Shown here: piece after piece, positions 22,390 to 34,879 of the stretch
How the letters are laid out: each line of letters begins with the position of its first letter
Numbering within the stretch: position 1 is the stretch's first letter
Assembly (NCBI RefSeq): GCF_003672135.1
Contig: NC_039516.1
Coordinates: 11,577,838-11,641,837, forward strand
Direction: 5' to 3'
DNA from: Ooceraea biroi
Lineage: Eukaryota; Arthropoda; Insecta; Hymenoptera; Formicidae
DNA length: 64,000 bases
Notes under the pieces: generated by a model
The model's database searches: none
The model's input: only the letters and a program-made list of their open reading frames with translations
Told to the model about the DNA's origin: nothing
Program-made: the position numbers and the translations under genes

Positions 22390-24909
22390 GCATATATATC
22401 CCGACAATAAACGGGAATTGTAAAATGCACGACCGTGCATTACGAACGACGTCTCGTATGTAAAACGTCGCGCAAATGCAATTACGCCGTATTACATAAT
22501 TCTACCCACGTAGTGCTGGCAGAAATGAGCGGGTTGACACAAACCCGCGTTCGTTCGTTCGAGATCATGTAAAATGCAAGGGAAAGATGAGCGCTCCGAG
22601 GCATTTCGCACAAAGTGCCTCGAGGGTCGCGTACTTTCTTTTTGCCCGCAGATATCTTTGCGAATTTCAGCGGAATTTTTCCTCGCTCGTAAAAATTACT
22701 TTGGATACGCCGCTCTCGTCACAGCGTTTCCCCTCATGAGAAATTAACCGGCTGCTAATTAAAGCTTAAACTGCAATTCCACGACAACCGATGCCACTCG
22801 AGATTAAATGAAAAGAAAAAGAGCTCGTCTTGCAGCGAGTCTACAAGTTGCCGAAATATGTTAATCTCTCTCGTATTTACTAATCTTGATTAACAGGATA
22901 ACGGAATAGTTGTCTTAATTTAGCTTCTGTGCGCGCGCGTCGTGCAACAAAACTGCAACTGACGTACTCTGAGAGAAGATTGGACAAAGAGATATTAACA
23001 CTTGAAATATCAGATGCAGAATCCCGTTGTGAAGAAGAATTCGAGGAAGACAACAACAATGAGTAACGGTGAACAATGATGAGCGGTGATGAGCGATAAC
23101 GAGTTCATAAGATAGTAAGAACGGTATTACTTTTACAGAATAAAGGCAACCGTTAATCCCGCATGAGAAAGGACTCGTGATCTTAGCCCTACTTTCTCTG
23201 AAACTCCAAGAGAGTAAAGGTGAATCCATAAAGCCTCAGCGGACAGAGTATATTTCACGAAACTGCAATATCGTGCCATTGAATCACACTGCGATTTTTA
23301 AATCATCACGTGACCTAATTTCGATTATTATTAAATATGAAAAACCATATTCTCTCTTCTGAATTCTGTTCTATTTTATTCTCCCTTCTGAACTCTGTTG
23401 AATATTCCCTTTTTGAAATAATTTTCTGTGCAAAATTAAAAATTTAAAAATATATAATATCCATTCTCGTACTTTTTAACTAATATAGTGTACTCCAAAA
23501 CTAACTGCTACACTAACTTTCTCACTGCAACGCTATTTTTCAAGACAGTCCAGACTTTTCTAGTTCCAAGATACGCTTGACACAGAAACCGCAGATTTAC
23601 TAATCATCGCGGACTCAAGAGAAATAACTTTTTACGCACAGATTAAACCGCGCACAGGTGTGAACGCATCTTAATGCTTCCAGCATCCCAAAGGGGGGCT
23701 TAGGGCACCATGGTTCTCGCTCGCGGAGAAAGTGCGGCTCGAGGCGCAAAGTTCACCGGGTTCATCGTTAACTACGTCCGCGAAACGGCGAAACTTCGTA
23801 ACTTACCGGCGGCGAAGTTCCACCAGCGAACTTTTCGCGTCCGAGAGAGAATCACTTTGTGAGCGCGTCCGCCTCGCTCCCTTTGAGAGTACGCGCGCGC
23901 GAGAAAGGGCATCAGTTTGTACAACGTATCCACCCCTCGAATGCCGAACGCCTTCGCTCGACGTTTCGTACGGCTGAATTTTCGCTGTTTGCATAGCCAC
24001 GTCCGCCGTTACTTTTGGTCGCGCACGCAAAGTTAACGAATCGAACTTCCTGTCGCTCATTTTTGCGAGACGCGTCGCGTTTTAAAGTCGGGGAAAACGC
24101 CCCGCGATTCCAGCCACGTCTGTTTCTTTACCCACCCGCTGTTTCTCGTTCCTTTCTGGCAAAACGTCGCAGACGTCGCAGGACGGCGGAATAAAAGCAG
24201 CCGCGTAAGTACGTTTATTGGGAATATTTATGGAAACGTTATGTCGCGCGGCAAGGTACTTCGCCCGGCACAATTTTCGTTTCGCCTGAACACAAGTGGA
24301 TATTGCGTGCCTATTGGGTCTTCATGCATCGCTGCTCTCATTTCCGATACTTGCAAAGAGGAAAATAATAATTTTCAAAATTAAGGACCATGTATATAAT
24401 AACTTCTGAGCTACTACAATCGCCCGTACTCGCAATCTTACGTGCGTCAAACACAGCCACAAAAATAAATCGATAAATATATTTTTGTGAATTAATTTGC
24501 ACTTTCTTCTTGCCGATTATTTATTTATTTTTCTTTATTCCTTTATTTTCGGTTACGGGGAAAAGTCGCTGGCCGATCACCGCGACATGCCGTTCCGGGC
24601 GTTGCATCCTTGCCGCCAAGTGGTTGCGCCAGCAATAGCAGCTCTCATACCTCGGCACACGAAATATTTGACCCCTTCCCTGCGACGAGCCACCATTGTG
24701 CACGCATAAACAGTAATACCCCTTGCACGGTATTATCGTAGCGGGTGCTTTCGTGGCTAACGTTGCGAGGCACGGGACGAGCTTTCATTTACGCCCAACC
24801 GTGGAACCAATTTCGGCCGTGCTTTGTCCGCCATAACGAACATCAGCGGCAACAAGATAACAAAATGCTAGTCTTCTGGAGATCTGAGGAATTTGCTGAT
24901 AGCGAGGAT

Positions 24910-24915
<6 letters not shown>

Positions 24916-24953
<38 letters not shown>
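24916..24953 (+). repeat. (GA)n microsatellite
   Basis: Nineteen GA units; explains the Arg/Glu run in the overlapping open frame. Confidence 0.95.
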
Positions 24954-24956
<3 letters not shown>

Positions 24957-25907
24957 CGAGGGGAAACAGGAAGAGAGGGAACAACATATTGGCATGAAAA
25001 TTATGCTCGGCATTATTGTTCACCGCTGAGAACTGAGCGCGCATCTACACGCGTGCGAGATGAATGAAAGGGATCTGTGTACTTGAATGTAATTCAAGTA
25101 GGCGAGTAATGACGTCTCCTCCCGCCTCCTCTGTTTGCTCACTGATTATTCATGTAACATTCATATTTATTCGCACGGTGCATTACGCGATGCGTTACGC
25201 ACAAACGTGATGTGGCGTGCGCTTAATTACCTTTGAAGAGTACGCAAATTCTAATGTCATTTCTCACAAAGAGAGATGCAGAAGCACGTAATAAATTACG
25301 AGTGTTAATTTTAATTGCACTATGACAAAATCGAAGTGTCTCTTATTCTTTTCCAATTGTGAATCATGGCTTGATCCTTGTTCCTTTTGCTCTTTATTTG
25401 TTTTTCTCCCTGAATATACTGCGTTTCCAAATTTTTGATTAAATTTACAGCTCCGCCGCGTCTATTAATTTACATCATCTCGCGCCGCGCGTTTGTGGAG
25501 CGCGAATTATGCCGCGCGCGTGCAAATTTCGACAGCAACACCACCCCTCGATAAAATAATCTTCTCGCTCAGCTCGCGCTCAGGGAATTTATTCGCTAAA
25601 ATTAGTGCGGTTAAAACGCGTTGCGCCACCGTAACGATTACAGGAGCGATTACGTGGATATCTCGCTACGCAATTGGTTCTACCCGTTTGCAGCGGGGGA
25701 TGACGGCGCTCAGTGCGAATTTACCGTGCACACGACAGCGAAAGGTAAATACGGTGGTATAGCTCGGCCGTACAAGCCAATTTGGCAACGAAATGTCATT
25801 ACAGAGCCACGTATGCGACCATGTTAAGTATAATGCTGGCGAGAGCAGACAGCATTTTCGTTACGTCGATTCATACGTGCAAGTAAAGTAAGACATCAAC
25901 CGTCACG

Positions 25908-25931
25908 TTCCATATATTTGCATATATGGAA
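25908..25931. repeat. 10-bp inverted repeat (TTCCATATAT)
   Basis: Perfect arms with a four-base TTGC loop. Confidence 0.85.
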
Positions 25932-26225
25932 AATCAATGTTATATTGTGAATGCCTAACCGGATGCGATTTTGCTAATGAGGAAGCTTGGATCGGTCCTG
26001 TTAATTCATAACATTACTAATTAACATATAAACTGTCAAGCTAATTTCCATCGTGAGGCCTGGTAATGTTAATTTTGTTTCTTAATTAACATGTACATTA
26101 ATATGTAGTTTACAAATGATATGTTATTTTCATTCAATATCGCATTCAATGTCATTTCATTTAATGAATGGCTAATAAAATCATTTCTATAACTACTACT
26201 TAAATTATTAAAACTATGAAAGGGG

Positions 26226-26256
26226 CTGAAAAGGATCCGAAACAGGATCGAAACGT
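26226..26256 (+). other. Hammerhead-like or Penelope-type RNA motif, copy 1
   Basis: CTGAAAAG is followed by a small hairpin (GATCC, loop GAAACA, GGATC) and then GAAACGTT. The order resembles the CUGANGA, stem II, GAAA core of a hammerhead ribozyme but with one core change (CUGAAAA). A similar string is at 60340-60373 on the minus strand. It may be a remnant of a Penelope-like retroelement end. Confidence 0.3.
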
Positions 26257-26672
26257 TCGATGAATATTATATTACTATATAAATTGAGTTATTTGAAATA
26301 TACACAACCAAGGCAACCGTATTTTCAATTCTGCTTGCTTACATAATTATTAATAATTCATAATTTTAAACAAAGGATATTTGACGATATAAATATCGAG
26401 TTAATAATTTTACGTCATCGTCGACAGCTATGATTCGAAAGTAGAGTTACAGGTAAAAGTAGAATAGTAGTTAATTTCTGTTTAATTAATAATGATCCAC
26501 GGGATTCTCCTTATTACAATTCGCCAAGAGCGATTTAATAAGATAAGCGGGTACTCGACTCGTCTCTCATTCGTACAAGACGAAGCGCGGAATTAATATT
26601 AATGCTCCGCTCGTGAGTAATTCAAATCGCGCAGATAGCTCCCGGTCGGGACTGCTGACAGAGAGTCGAGAC

Positions 26673-26732
26673 TATAAAAGCGTATCGCACAATAATACAT
26701 TTGTAGCAGCCGGATTTAGGTCGAGCAAAATG
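26673..26732 (+). promoter_or_regulatory. Candidate TATA promoter, short leader and ATG
   Basis: TATAAAAG (26673-26680) is a near-ideal TATA box. About 26 bases downstream is an ACATTTG initiator-like site (start near 26699). After roughly 31 bases of leader comes GCAAAATGA, an excellent insect start context, at 26730. The frame that follows runs only 13 codons (MKTGFVSSASPMRLH) before TAA, and no good splice donor is seen inside it. The layout resembles insect genes with a tiny first exon, but the missing donor keeps this tentative. Confidence 0.25.
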
Positions 26733-27255
26733 AAAACAGGCTTTGTGTCATCCGCATCTCCAATGCGACTGCATTAATATTACAGTTAACGACGTTTCGA
26801 ATCACGAATCAGTACTCGAAAATCCACAAGCATTAACGAACTTTATTGCATATTTCATACAATCGCGTGCCGGATAATGCGTGCATCAACATTTTCATCA
26901 GCGACAAAAATTCGAAATCCGAAACGTTACATTTCCATCTACAATTCTGACCTACAATTTTTATCACTCCGCAAATGGACCACAGCGTGTAGATGTGTGT
27001 GCTAACAGCGCACACAATCGATAATCAATTTCCACATTATAATCACCCGGTGTGCGAGTCGCAATTTAGAAGCGACTGCCTCTCGTAATTCGAGCTAGAC
27101 GCATTCGCATGATCGCCATTACAGCATCTCGAACGCGCAATTGCCTCCCGTACTTAATCTTAATTAATCGCCGGTATTAGGGTATACGAATGAGATTAGC
27201 TGGCGGGCCGTTGTACAGTTTATCAACGGAAACGTGCCGTACGGAATCGTTTGTT

Positions 27256-27272
27256 CCAACCCCGGGGGTTGG
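27256..27272. repeat. 8-bp inverted repeat (CCAACCCC/GGGGTTGG)
   Basis: Perfect inverted repeat with a one-base centre. A similar string, GACAACCCC ... GGGGTTGTC, is at 27916-27944. Confidence 0.8.
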
Positions 27273-27915
27273 ACCATCCCCCGGACCAGGGTTTCCTTTC
27301 CTCGACGACGTTCGCGGAGCACTTTGCTAGATTAGAATAAACCGATGCCATCGACGTCTTTATACGCGGCCACCTAAAACTGTCGACCCTCCTTCGTGCC
27401 AAGATATATCTTTATGACCGCGACGTTAGAGACTAGCTCCATGGTAAATGGCATTGGTTGAACTTTGATCGTGATATACGGCGAGCGTTGCATCGCCGTT
27501 GATGTATCGCCGGCCGGGCTAATTCAGATTGAATTACGTGCGATTGAACAATGTCATGATTATAGGAGTAGTGCCCGCGTGATTGAATAATTTTCGTGCC
27601 AAAGCTTTGGAGAGGAAAATCGGAGCGTTGTTTTGTCATGGACACCGTCGCTTTGCTGCGCCGCTAAATGCAATCTGTTGTCCTCGTTAATATTCTTATT
27701 ACGCTACTATTATAAAGCGTTGTTACGAGTTATTATTTTATTAAAAGTCTCGTTATTAATGCTACCATCACAACAGTCGTTTTTGTTAATATCATTAATA
27801 CCGCAATTGTTATTGCCAGCGAATTCGGGCGAATACCAGCGTAATTTAATTTTCCATACATTCCTCGGCGCACGGTATAACAAACGTGCTCTCGGAAAAT
27901 AAACGCGAAGGAGAG

Positions 27916-27944
27916 ACAACCCCTGGGGTTGGCTGGGGTTGTCA
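27916..27944. repeat. 9-bp inverted repeat (GACAACCCC/GGGGTTGTC)
   Basis: Perfect arms around an 11-base centre that repeats GGGGTTGG. It resembles the CCAACCCC repeat at 27256. Confidence 0.75.
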
Positions 27945-28476
27945 CGGAACGAGCGAGCGAGTCACTAAATTCCGACCGCGATCATCCCAAGTATCCGCGC
28001 GCGGAAGTATCTCTCGCGTGCGTTGCCGCGCATCTATACATCACTTTTCGGATTATACGCGATGAGATGCACAGACGCTGGTGTGAAACAAACTCCATCG
28101 CTGCTGCGTGGATGGACCAATGCAACGCGATAGTTCTTGTTCCCGCACGAAATCGCTCGGATGCTCCGAATTTCCATGGAAGAGGGTTCGATGCGACGGT
28201 GCCTTAATGGCGTGGAGGCTGTCATCCTGTATTTTGATATGAGTGCTCGACACGTTGCAGGAACCGCGCCGAAATCAAATTTGACTCGTGGAGATCCGCT
28301 CGCAGCGATCGGTCGATTTTCCTCTCTTTCTCGCGCTCTCGCGTGATAACGGGGATGTTTCGGTAAGAGAGGAGATTCCATCGATGGAATTCACTGGCCC
28401 CACTGACCATGAGCTGGAAAAAAAACGCTGGAGAAGGGAAAGAAATTAATTCGCTTTCCCGGCGCGTGCACGCACC

Positions 28477-28499
28477 GCGAGCGAGCGAGCGAGCGAGCG
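28477..28499 (+). repeat. (GCGA)n microsatellite
   Basis: Five to six GCGA units in CpG-rich sequence. Confidence 0.9.
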
Positions 28500-29101
28500 G
28501 AAACGCAGCGTGGTGCCGAACAATGCGTCGGGAAATACATTTGGCGACGTATTTCTCGTTCCCTTCGGAGTGCGTCCAAGTTTACGCGACAATTAATTGA
28601 ACAATGGCGCTTCGAATTGCTCGCGCGATATTAACGTTCGCCTCGAAGAAACTCCGCGTTTTGCGCAAAAGATTAGTAGTAACTTTACGTATCATATGTT
28701 TGTAGGGAATTTTATATATTATATATTTTTTTTAAATCTCCAGATATTTCATTCTGATAATTATTGTTATATCTTCTCTAAAGGCGGGCTTCATGTAGCA
28801 AAATATAGCAATTCTCTCTCGAGTATGCTATTATTTAATATTCTAGCTGTGATAAAAATGCAATTAATAGACATAAAATTACAATCAGCAATCATGATCA
28901 ATGCAACACATATTTTGCGAGTATATTTTATACACAGAAAAGCAAATAAAGTTTTAGATATATGCATAACGGGAAATGTGTATGTACATGGAACACCGGA
29001 AATGACGACTGTTTTTTGTTTACGTGATAATAGCGGAAGACAATGCGCGTAATCGAGGTACGCATCGCGGGAACGGAAAGCGCGCTTTTAAGTAAGCCAC
29101 T

Positions 29102-29121
29102 CGTTAACGAGCTCGTTAACG
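29102..29121. repeat. 20-bp perfect palindrome
   Basis: CGTTAACGAGCTCGTTAACG is its own reverse complement. It sits at the edge of an AT-rich stretch and a CpG-rich patch. Confidence 0.9.
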
Positions 29122-30615
29122 CGACGAAGGCGCATAAACGAAGAGACAGTCGAGAGCATTGATAACGACACCGCGAACGAAAAAAGAGAAGTTGCGATGT
29201 AAAGCCGCCGCTATTCTGTGGTAAGAGACTAAGTGTCGCAAGTGCACTGTAAACGATGCAAACTTGCAGCGAACTTATTAGTCCAATTAATGTGCTTTGT
29301 GTTGTGCACAACTGTAGACCGTTCTTGATCTCGTGCTCTTCTTCATGAATTTTTTATGCAATGCAATATTACATCGGGACACCTTTATTTATTAATCTAA
29401 ACAATTTTTGTTTAAGCTCTATTATATAATAAATTAAGAATTAAGAATAAAACTTCTGTTTTTTTTTCTTATAAATGATGCATTAAAGATGCAGTAAAGC
29501 AGGGAGATATTTTTACTCATTTGAATTAAATTTGAGAGATTTTAATGATTCTGAAACTCTCGAGCGGTACCACACACATCGGCATCGCAACCGTGATGAA
29601 GTTGTCTGGCATTATAAGATAAAATTTTCCAAAATTTCCAACGCATGGGATATACACGTTAATTAAAACTGTTAGAATATTGTACGAGCACGTACAGAAA
29701 AGAAGTTTCACGTTGCTTTTTCATTGTAATTTCATGTTACCTTTCTAGCTTTCTGCGAACTTGATATAACGTGCAGTCGATTTTACAAAGAATTTTATTT
29801 GTCTAAATATTTTATTTGTTTAAAAATTTCGGAAGCTGTATGCCTTTTATTTTAATACACCGTAATTAATATATTGATATCTCCATTTATTGCTCAAAAA
29901 TTGGTATATCGAGATTAAGAAAAGTCTGAACAGTATTATTAAACATCGCTACTTCCACTGGCTTCTGCTTTCATAAAATAATTTTCATCTGCAGTAAGCA
30001 CGCTTAATACAACACGATAACGCGATTATACAACAGCGATTATGTATTTTTATACGGAGAGATTAATCGAGATATCGACATGCAAATAAAATACGGTACA
30101 AATAACCGTATCTGCTTTCACACGCGTATTTCTACCAATAGATTGTTTAATAAAATCTATTCTATATTGGGAAAAATTTATTCTTCAACGTCATAAATAT
30201 ATGATATAATAATTACTCTCTTTATTGCCATCCGTGACAACAATAAAAACATCCTGCGACACTTGTTCGCATCTCGAGCGTCGAAAATGAGATTTATCGA
30301 TCTCGCTACGCGTCGCCCGCTTGATACCCGGGCGTACTTTAACTTTTAAAGGGTCCAAAAATGTTCATCCTAAAGACCCGGGCGCACATACATAATGGTC
30401 CTTAGCTACCGCTTTACACACATACCGTACATCCTGCCGCAATGTAATATCAATTTTTTAAACACAATTTTATGATATGAGCCGAACCCTCCCTCCGAGT
30501 CTTGAGAAGGTAACGCGGAGGGAGGCGATAGCAGGAAAGGTTTCTGACTTACACTCACGTTGGGTTCACCCTCCGTCATGGTCCTCGACGGGCTTCCGCA
30601 CACACTGGATTAAAA

Positions 30616-30720
30616 CTCACTTTTCCCTCCCTTTCTCTTTCTCTCTCTTTCTTTCTTTGTCTCTCTTTCTCTTTACTCGCACCACTTTTGCCTCTCTCTC
30701 TCTCTCTCTGTTCTCTCCTC
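30616..30720 (+). repeat. Pyrimidine-rich tract with (CT)n
   Basis: Long C/T-biased stretch; 30691-30709 is pure CT. Open frames across it are Ser/Leu/Phe low-complexity artefacts. Confidence 0.9.
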
Positions 30721-33700
30721 CACCCCTTTCCCAGTCCCAATTTTCACCACCGGGCCGATTTTCCGTCGGTCGGTGCGGTTTCAATGGATCCAGTCCATTA
30801 ATCACTGCTTAGCGGCCGACACGGAGGAGAGGGCGGGCAAAACCTGTATTTAATTTTTCACGCGACGTCGCTTTGTATTCAAATGGAAACCGGATACGCG
30901 CTCGGATGCGGGGGTGAGAAAAGAGCCGTGGTAGCGCGGGAAAATAAAGGGAGATAGGGCGCGAAGGTGGTCAGCCACCACCACCACGAAGGCCGGGTCG
31001 GTGTATTATTTCGTGGGTGTTTCGTGGGGGATGGCATCAGGAAGAAAAGGATAGAGAGTATATACCGTGTATATAGGGCAAGGATCAAGTCTACTCAGCT
31101 AATGAGCGATATCTCCCCACTTTTCGCTTTCACTTTAATTGCGATCTTCATTAAATGCCAAGGATCACGCTCGGTATATCAAATGTATCGATTGCTGAAG
31201 GGAGAGGGAGGAAGAGGGTGAAGATCTGTGTGTCTGTTCTAATATTTGAGATAGTCAAATTTTTGATATACATCCGCGAGGCGGTCGATCGCTAATTCAA
31301 GACTATCTAATGGTAAAACAAACTTTTCGGCGATCGATGAGTTTCGCGTGACACGAATTCGATCTGTCAAGTCAGCGAGCGCCAAATTTCTCGAATAATA
31401 GATGTATTGCGCCGGTTATATTTTCATTCCGTCCGACATGCATTCGAACTGTGCATTTTCGCGCGCGTCATTACTGCCGAGCCGATAATTCGATCGAGAT
31501 AATGAATTAATTCGATATCCGCGCCATCGGCGCTGATGAAAGCCGACGAGGGGAACGATGCGAGAGTCCCGATGTGTCGCGCTGCTCTTTGAAACTCGTT
31601 TTTTGGCTGCGACTTTGACGAAGATATATTCCGCTTGCGAAACGCGGCTGATCGCTCGCTCGCTCGCGAGCGCGCGCGCGCTTGCCCGCCACTGCATCCG
31701 ATATTGACGAGTGACGAGAGAACTGTTTGGAAAAATAATAAAAAAAGCGAGACGAGAGAGGTGAAAAACAAGCACACTATTCAAATCACGACGCGACGCG
31801 CGTCTTTCCGCGTCCCGAAATTGTATCTCGCGTGCTCGCGTGCGTGCGTGCGTACGTAGCGCGAGACGTGACGCTTTTTTGATCGACACGACGGCGGAAT
31901 TGAATGGGCCACCATCGGTATATTTATACGTCACATGGCATAAATCCCGATTGTCGGCGGTGAAACCCGATTCTTCGCGCGGATTCTCCCACAGTCGAGA
32001 CCGGAAAAGCGAAACGCGAGATTACGTGGGCACGACAAAAGTCCTCTCCGGGCGACAGATTACACGAGCAAACGGAGTGACCTTTTCGCCGGAGAACGCT
32101 GCCACGAGAAATCAGATTCCATCCTTAATTTGATTCGCGCACGTCGCGGATGGAGGCGCGGTGAGACAAGCGGACTCTCCGGAATGGAATGCTGCTGGAC
32201 AACTCGTCTCTGGATTTAACGCGGCGTCTCTCTCATGAAAAAATGATCGTCTTTCGCTGTCGAGCCGCGACGAGCGGACGGACGGCAATTTTCTCTCTCG
32301 GAGCGCGCGAATTCCACCTGTGAGGGTGGGTGGTTTCAATCGGCCGATGATGCGCTGCATGCACGATCCGATGCATTCGTCGCACTTGCGGGGTGCGCAA
32401 CAAAAAAGCGCGCGAGAAAACGCGCGGACGCGGACTATTCAGATTGAAATCCCGCTCCAATTCCAGCTACAACCGACCGGTGTGTTGGTTCGGACCAGCC
32501 GCGTTTCCGCGGCTGTAAGCATGACAGTTCCCGGTGATTAATTCCACCTCCAGATCAATTCGCGGGCTCGATGCTCGCCCTCGACGCTCTTTGTCACGCG
32601 ACGTTTTCTCATTGCACCTGCAATAGCGAGATTCCTGTCAATCGGGGAATAAGACAGATAGCGAGCAGTATTCTTCCTCCTGGGGATGAAACCGATGCGA
32701 CGTGTGCCCGTCGACAGCTGATGATACACGATGATTGCATTTTAGGACGAAACCGTCGAGCTTCGGCTTCGCGACTGTCTCTCTTTCGAATCTCTCGAAT
32801 CGACGGAAATTCAATATCCGGCCGCCGCGATAATTAAATCTCAAGTCGGATTTAAACACATTATAACATTATCGCACACCATAAAAATATCAGGCATTAT
32901 ATACACATAATAAAAATAATTAGATAATCCATTTACGTACGCGTAATAAAATAATAAAATGGTCCACTTAAATGTGAGGAAATGTAATTAAACTAAAATA
33001 AAACAAAACGGTTGTAATTGCGAACTCTTTTTATTACATTAAAACCCTCAAATTAAATGCGAATTACAGTCTGCAAATTTGTGATAAATGCAGCCGCGTT
33101 TCTCTCTCTCTCTCTCTCTCCCTCTCTCTCTCGATTGTCCCGAATTCCGTCAAAAATTAATCCGTTAGATTGAGCGCTCTCGCGGATCGGGAATGTACAG
33201 GATCGCAAGCTCGCGTGCCCCGACTCGCGCGATGTCATTATCACGCTACGCGACCGATAATGCGGCAGGGGTGGCGGCGTAAATCACACTCGCAGGAGGA
33301 ATTCCACCCTGCTCTCGCCGGGCCGGTCGTTCCCTCCCTCGTCCTTTCTCACCCCTTCGGTCGAGTGTTCTCGACTCGTTCCTCCTCGGCGGTCCCGCGA
33401 TATTTCATTCGCGGTCCGCTACGACGTCGAGCTGCCCTCCGTCGTTCGCGCGCGAGTGAAGCGTTGTCTGAGGTTGTCGGGGGTGGGTCGAGAGTGCGCG
33501 CGTGTTCAGGGGGTGGCCGGCGCCCCACGGCGGTTAACCCGCATTGTTCGCGTGGAAGTAAATCGCCGTCGACGAACGCACCTCGTCGTCCATTATGGCC
33601 GAATGACAAATATACGAAGTTCTCGGCGCTGGTCCGCGCGGTCGACTCCGCTCGTGTGCGAGCGTTTGCTTGCGGCGAGCGGGTACACGCCGCGTGGACG

Positions 33701-34779
33701 CGCCCCCGTGAACGCAATGTTACACGTGTAAACGTATTTCCAGATTAGAGCTGGGATCGTTCGCCAGGGTGACGAGTAAATCGCCCGATGAATGGGCACT
33801 TTAGCGTTCAGCGTTTAGCGGACGCTCGAGCATATCGCTTTTCGAGTTGTTTTTCTCTCCTATCTTTTTTTTTACTTTTTTGTTTGTGCATTGTACGTCA
33901 ACGATGTAATTCCGTTTGCGGAGCAATTTCTCGATGGAAACGTTTGCGCGGGAAAGTGCGTATGCAATCCATTTCTGATCGTGGAACTCCCATGCCGATT
34001 GCATTTTATACGTTAACGTGGAATTTGTGATATCATCCGCGAGAGCAAAGTCAGAACGATCGAGAATGAGCATCGTAATGCCAATGAACTGACCACGCGA
34101 TTTGAGTCACGAGAGAGAGAGAAAAAAAGAGGAAAAAAGGGAACGTTTTGATCAAAGCCAGATGACGAGAGGGACAATTCGAACGAAATTGGCGCAAACG
34201 TCCCGCCTGCTATCCCGAACGAATATTCATCGGACTTAATTTCCTAATGAATCCGCGGTTCCATGTTCGCGGTCCGCTTTCGAAATCGTACGCTCGAACC
34301 CGCCTGCCCGGTATTACTCGCGTGTAACCGTCGATGGTGGACCTCAAGTGCACACTTCGAATTTAATACCCGCGCGATGGGGAATCATACGGGCCACTCG
34401 TTGTTGCGACATCGATCGCCACTGACCGGCCCGGCGTGCTCGCCACAAGAATGGCCTCCGAAACCCGGGACCGGCGGTGATGCCACCGTACATAATAACG
34501 CAGTTTGCTCGGCTGGCCGTTCGCATTAATCGGCTGATGTGCATCGCTCCGATCGACCGAAAATAACGCCGTTTGCCTACGAAAAGTCTCCGTGTCTTCG
34601 CATTTATCGTCATGCCCGCGGTCTCCCAATTTGCCGGAGGTAATTGAAGATAATTCAGATTAAATCCCCGTAATGTGCGATCACAATTGCGAAACACGAT
34701 TTTCTGAGTAATTTCATGAAATTTCGCCTAATTTCGGTGGAAGCAGTATAGATTGTGCAATACAATAACTGCCTTTCTT
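30721..34779. other. CpG-rich islands, no gene supported
   Basis: CpG islands at 31400-32830 and 33170-33730. The latter holds a 192-codon plus frame (33170-33748) mirrored by a 122-codon minus frame, both Arg/Ala/Ser-rich. A candidate 72-base exon at 32440-32512 (CTATTCAG acceptor, GCTGTAAGC donor) was seen but not supported further. Confidence 0.45.
33100..33132 (+). repeat. (TC)n microsatellite
   Basis: About sixteen TC units with one CC interruption. Confidence 0.95.
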
Positions 34780-34879
34780 TATAAAGTATTTAATTTAGTA
34801 TTTTTTAATATTAATATTAATTTATTTTAATATTAAATTATTACAAAATATAATTTGATATTAATATAAATTATCATTT
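34780..34879. repeat. AT-rich low-complexity block
   Basis: AATATTA and TTTAATA motifs repeated; nothing else seen. Confidence 0.85.

Larger units (their letters stand above)
20819..24915. other. No gene supported
   Basis: Contains microsatellites, the paired DRE motifs and an 11-base TACCCACGTAG (near 22503) identical to the ends of the TA-flanked element at 10822-12094. A CpG-rich patch lies at 23690-24290. Frames are short and unrecognised. Confidence 0.5.
24954..26672. other. No gene supported
   Basis: AT-rich with a hairpin at 25908 and the hammerhead-like motif at 26226. No coding call. Confidence 0.6.
26733..30615. other. No gene supported
   Basis: Includes small inverted repeats and the 20-bp palindrome at 29102. 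A 151-codon plus frame at 28597-29052 is long for its AT-rich setting but has no recognisable domain and overlaps a 127-codon minus frame. Confidence 0.5.

Noticed and set aside
28597..29052. 151-codon plus frame in AT-rich DNA
   Set aside because: Long for its composition, but a rough estimate gives a few tenths expected by chance in the window, the other strand is open over part of it, and no domain is recognised.
33170..33748. 192-codon plus frame in a GC island
   Set aside because: Arg/Ala/Ser-rich and mirrored by a 122-codon minus frame; more likely CpG-island composition than coding sequence.
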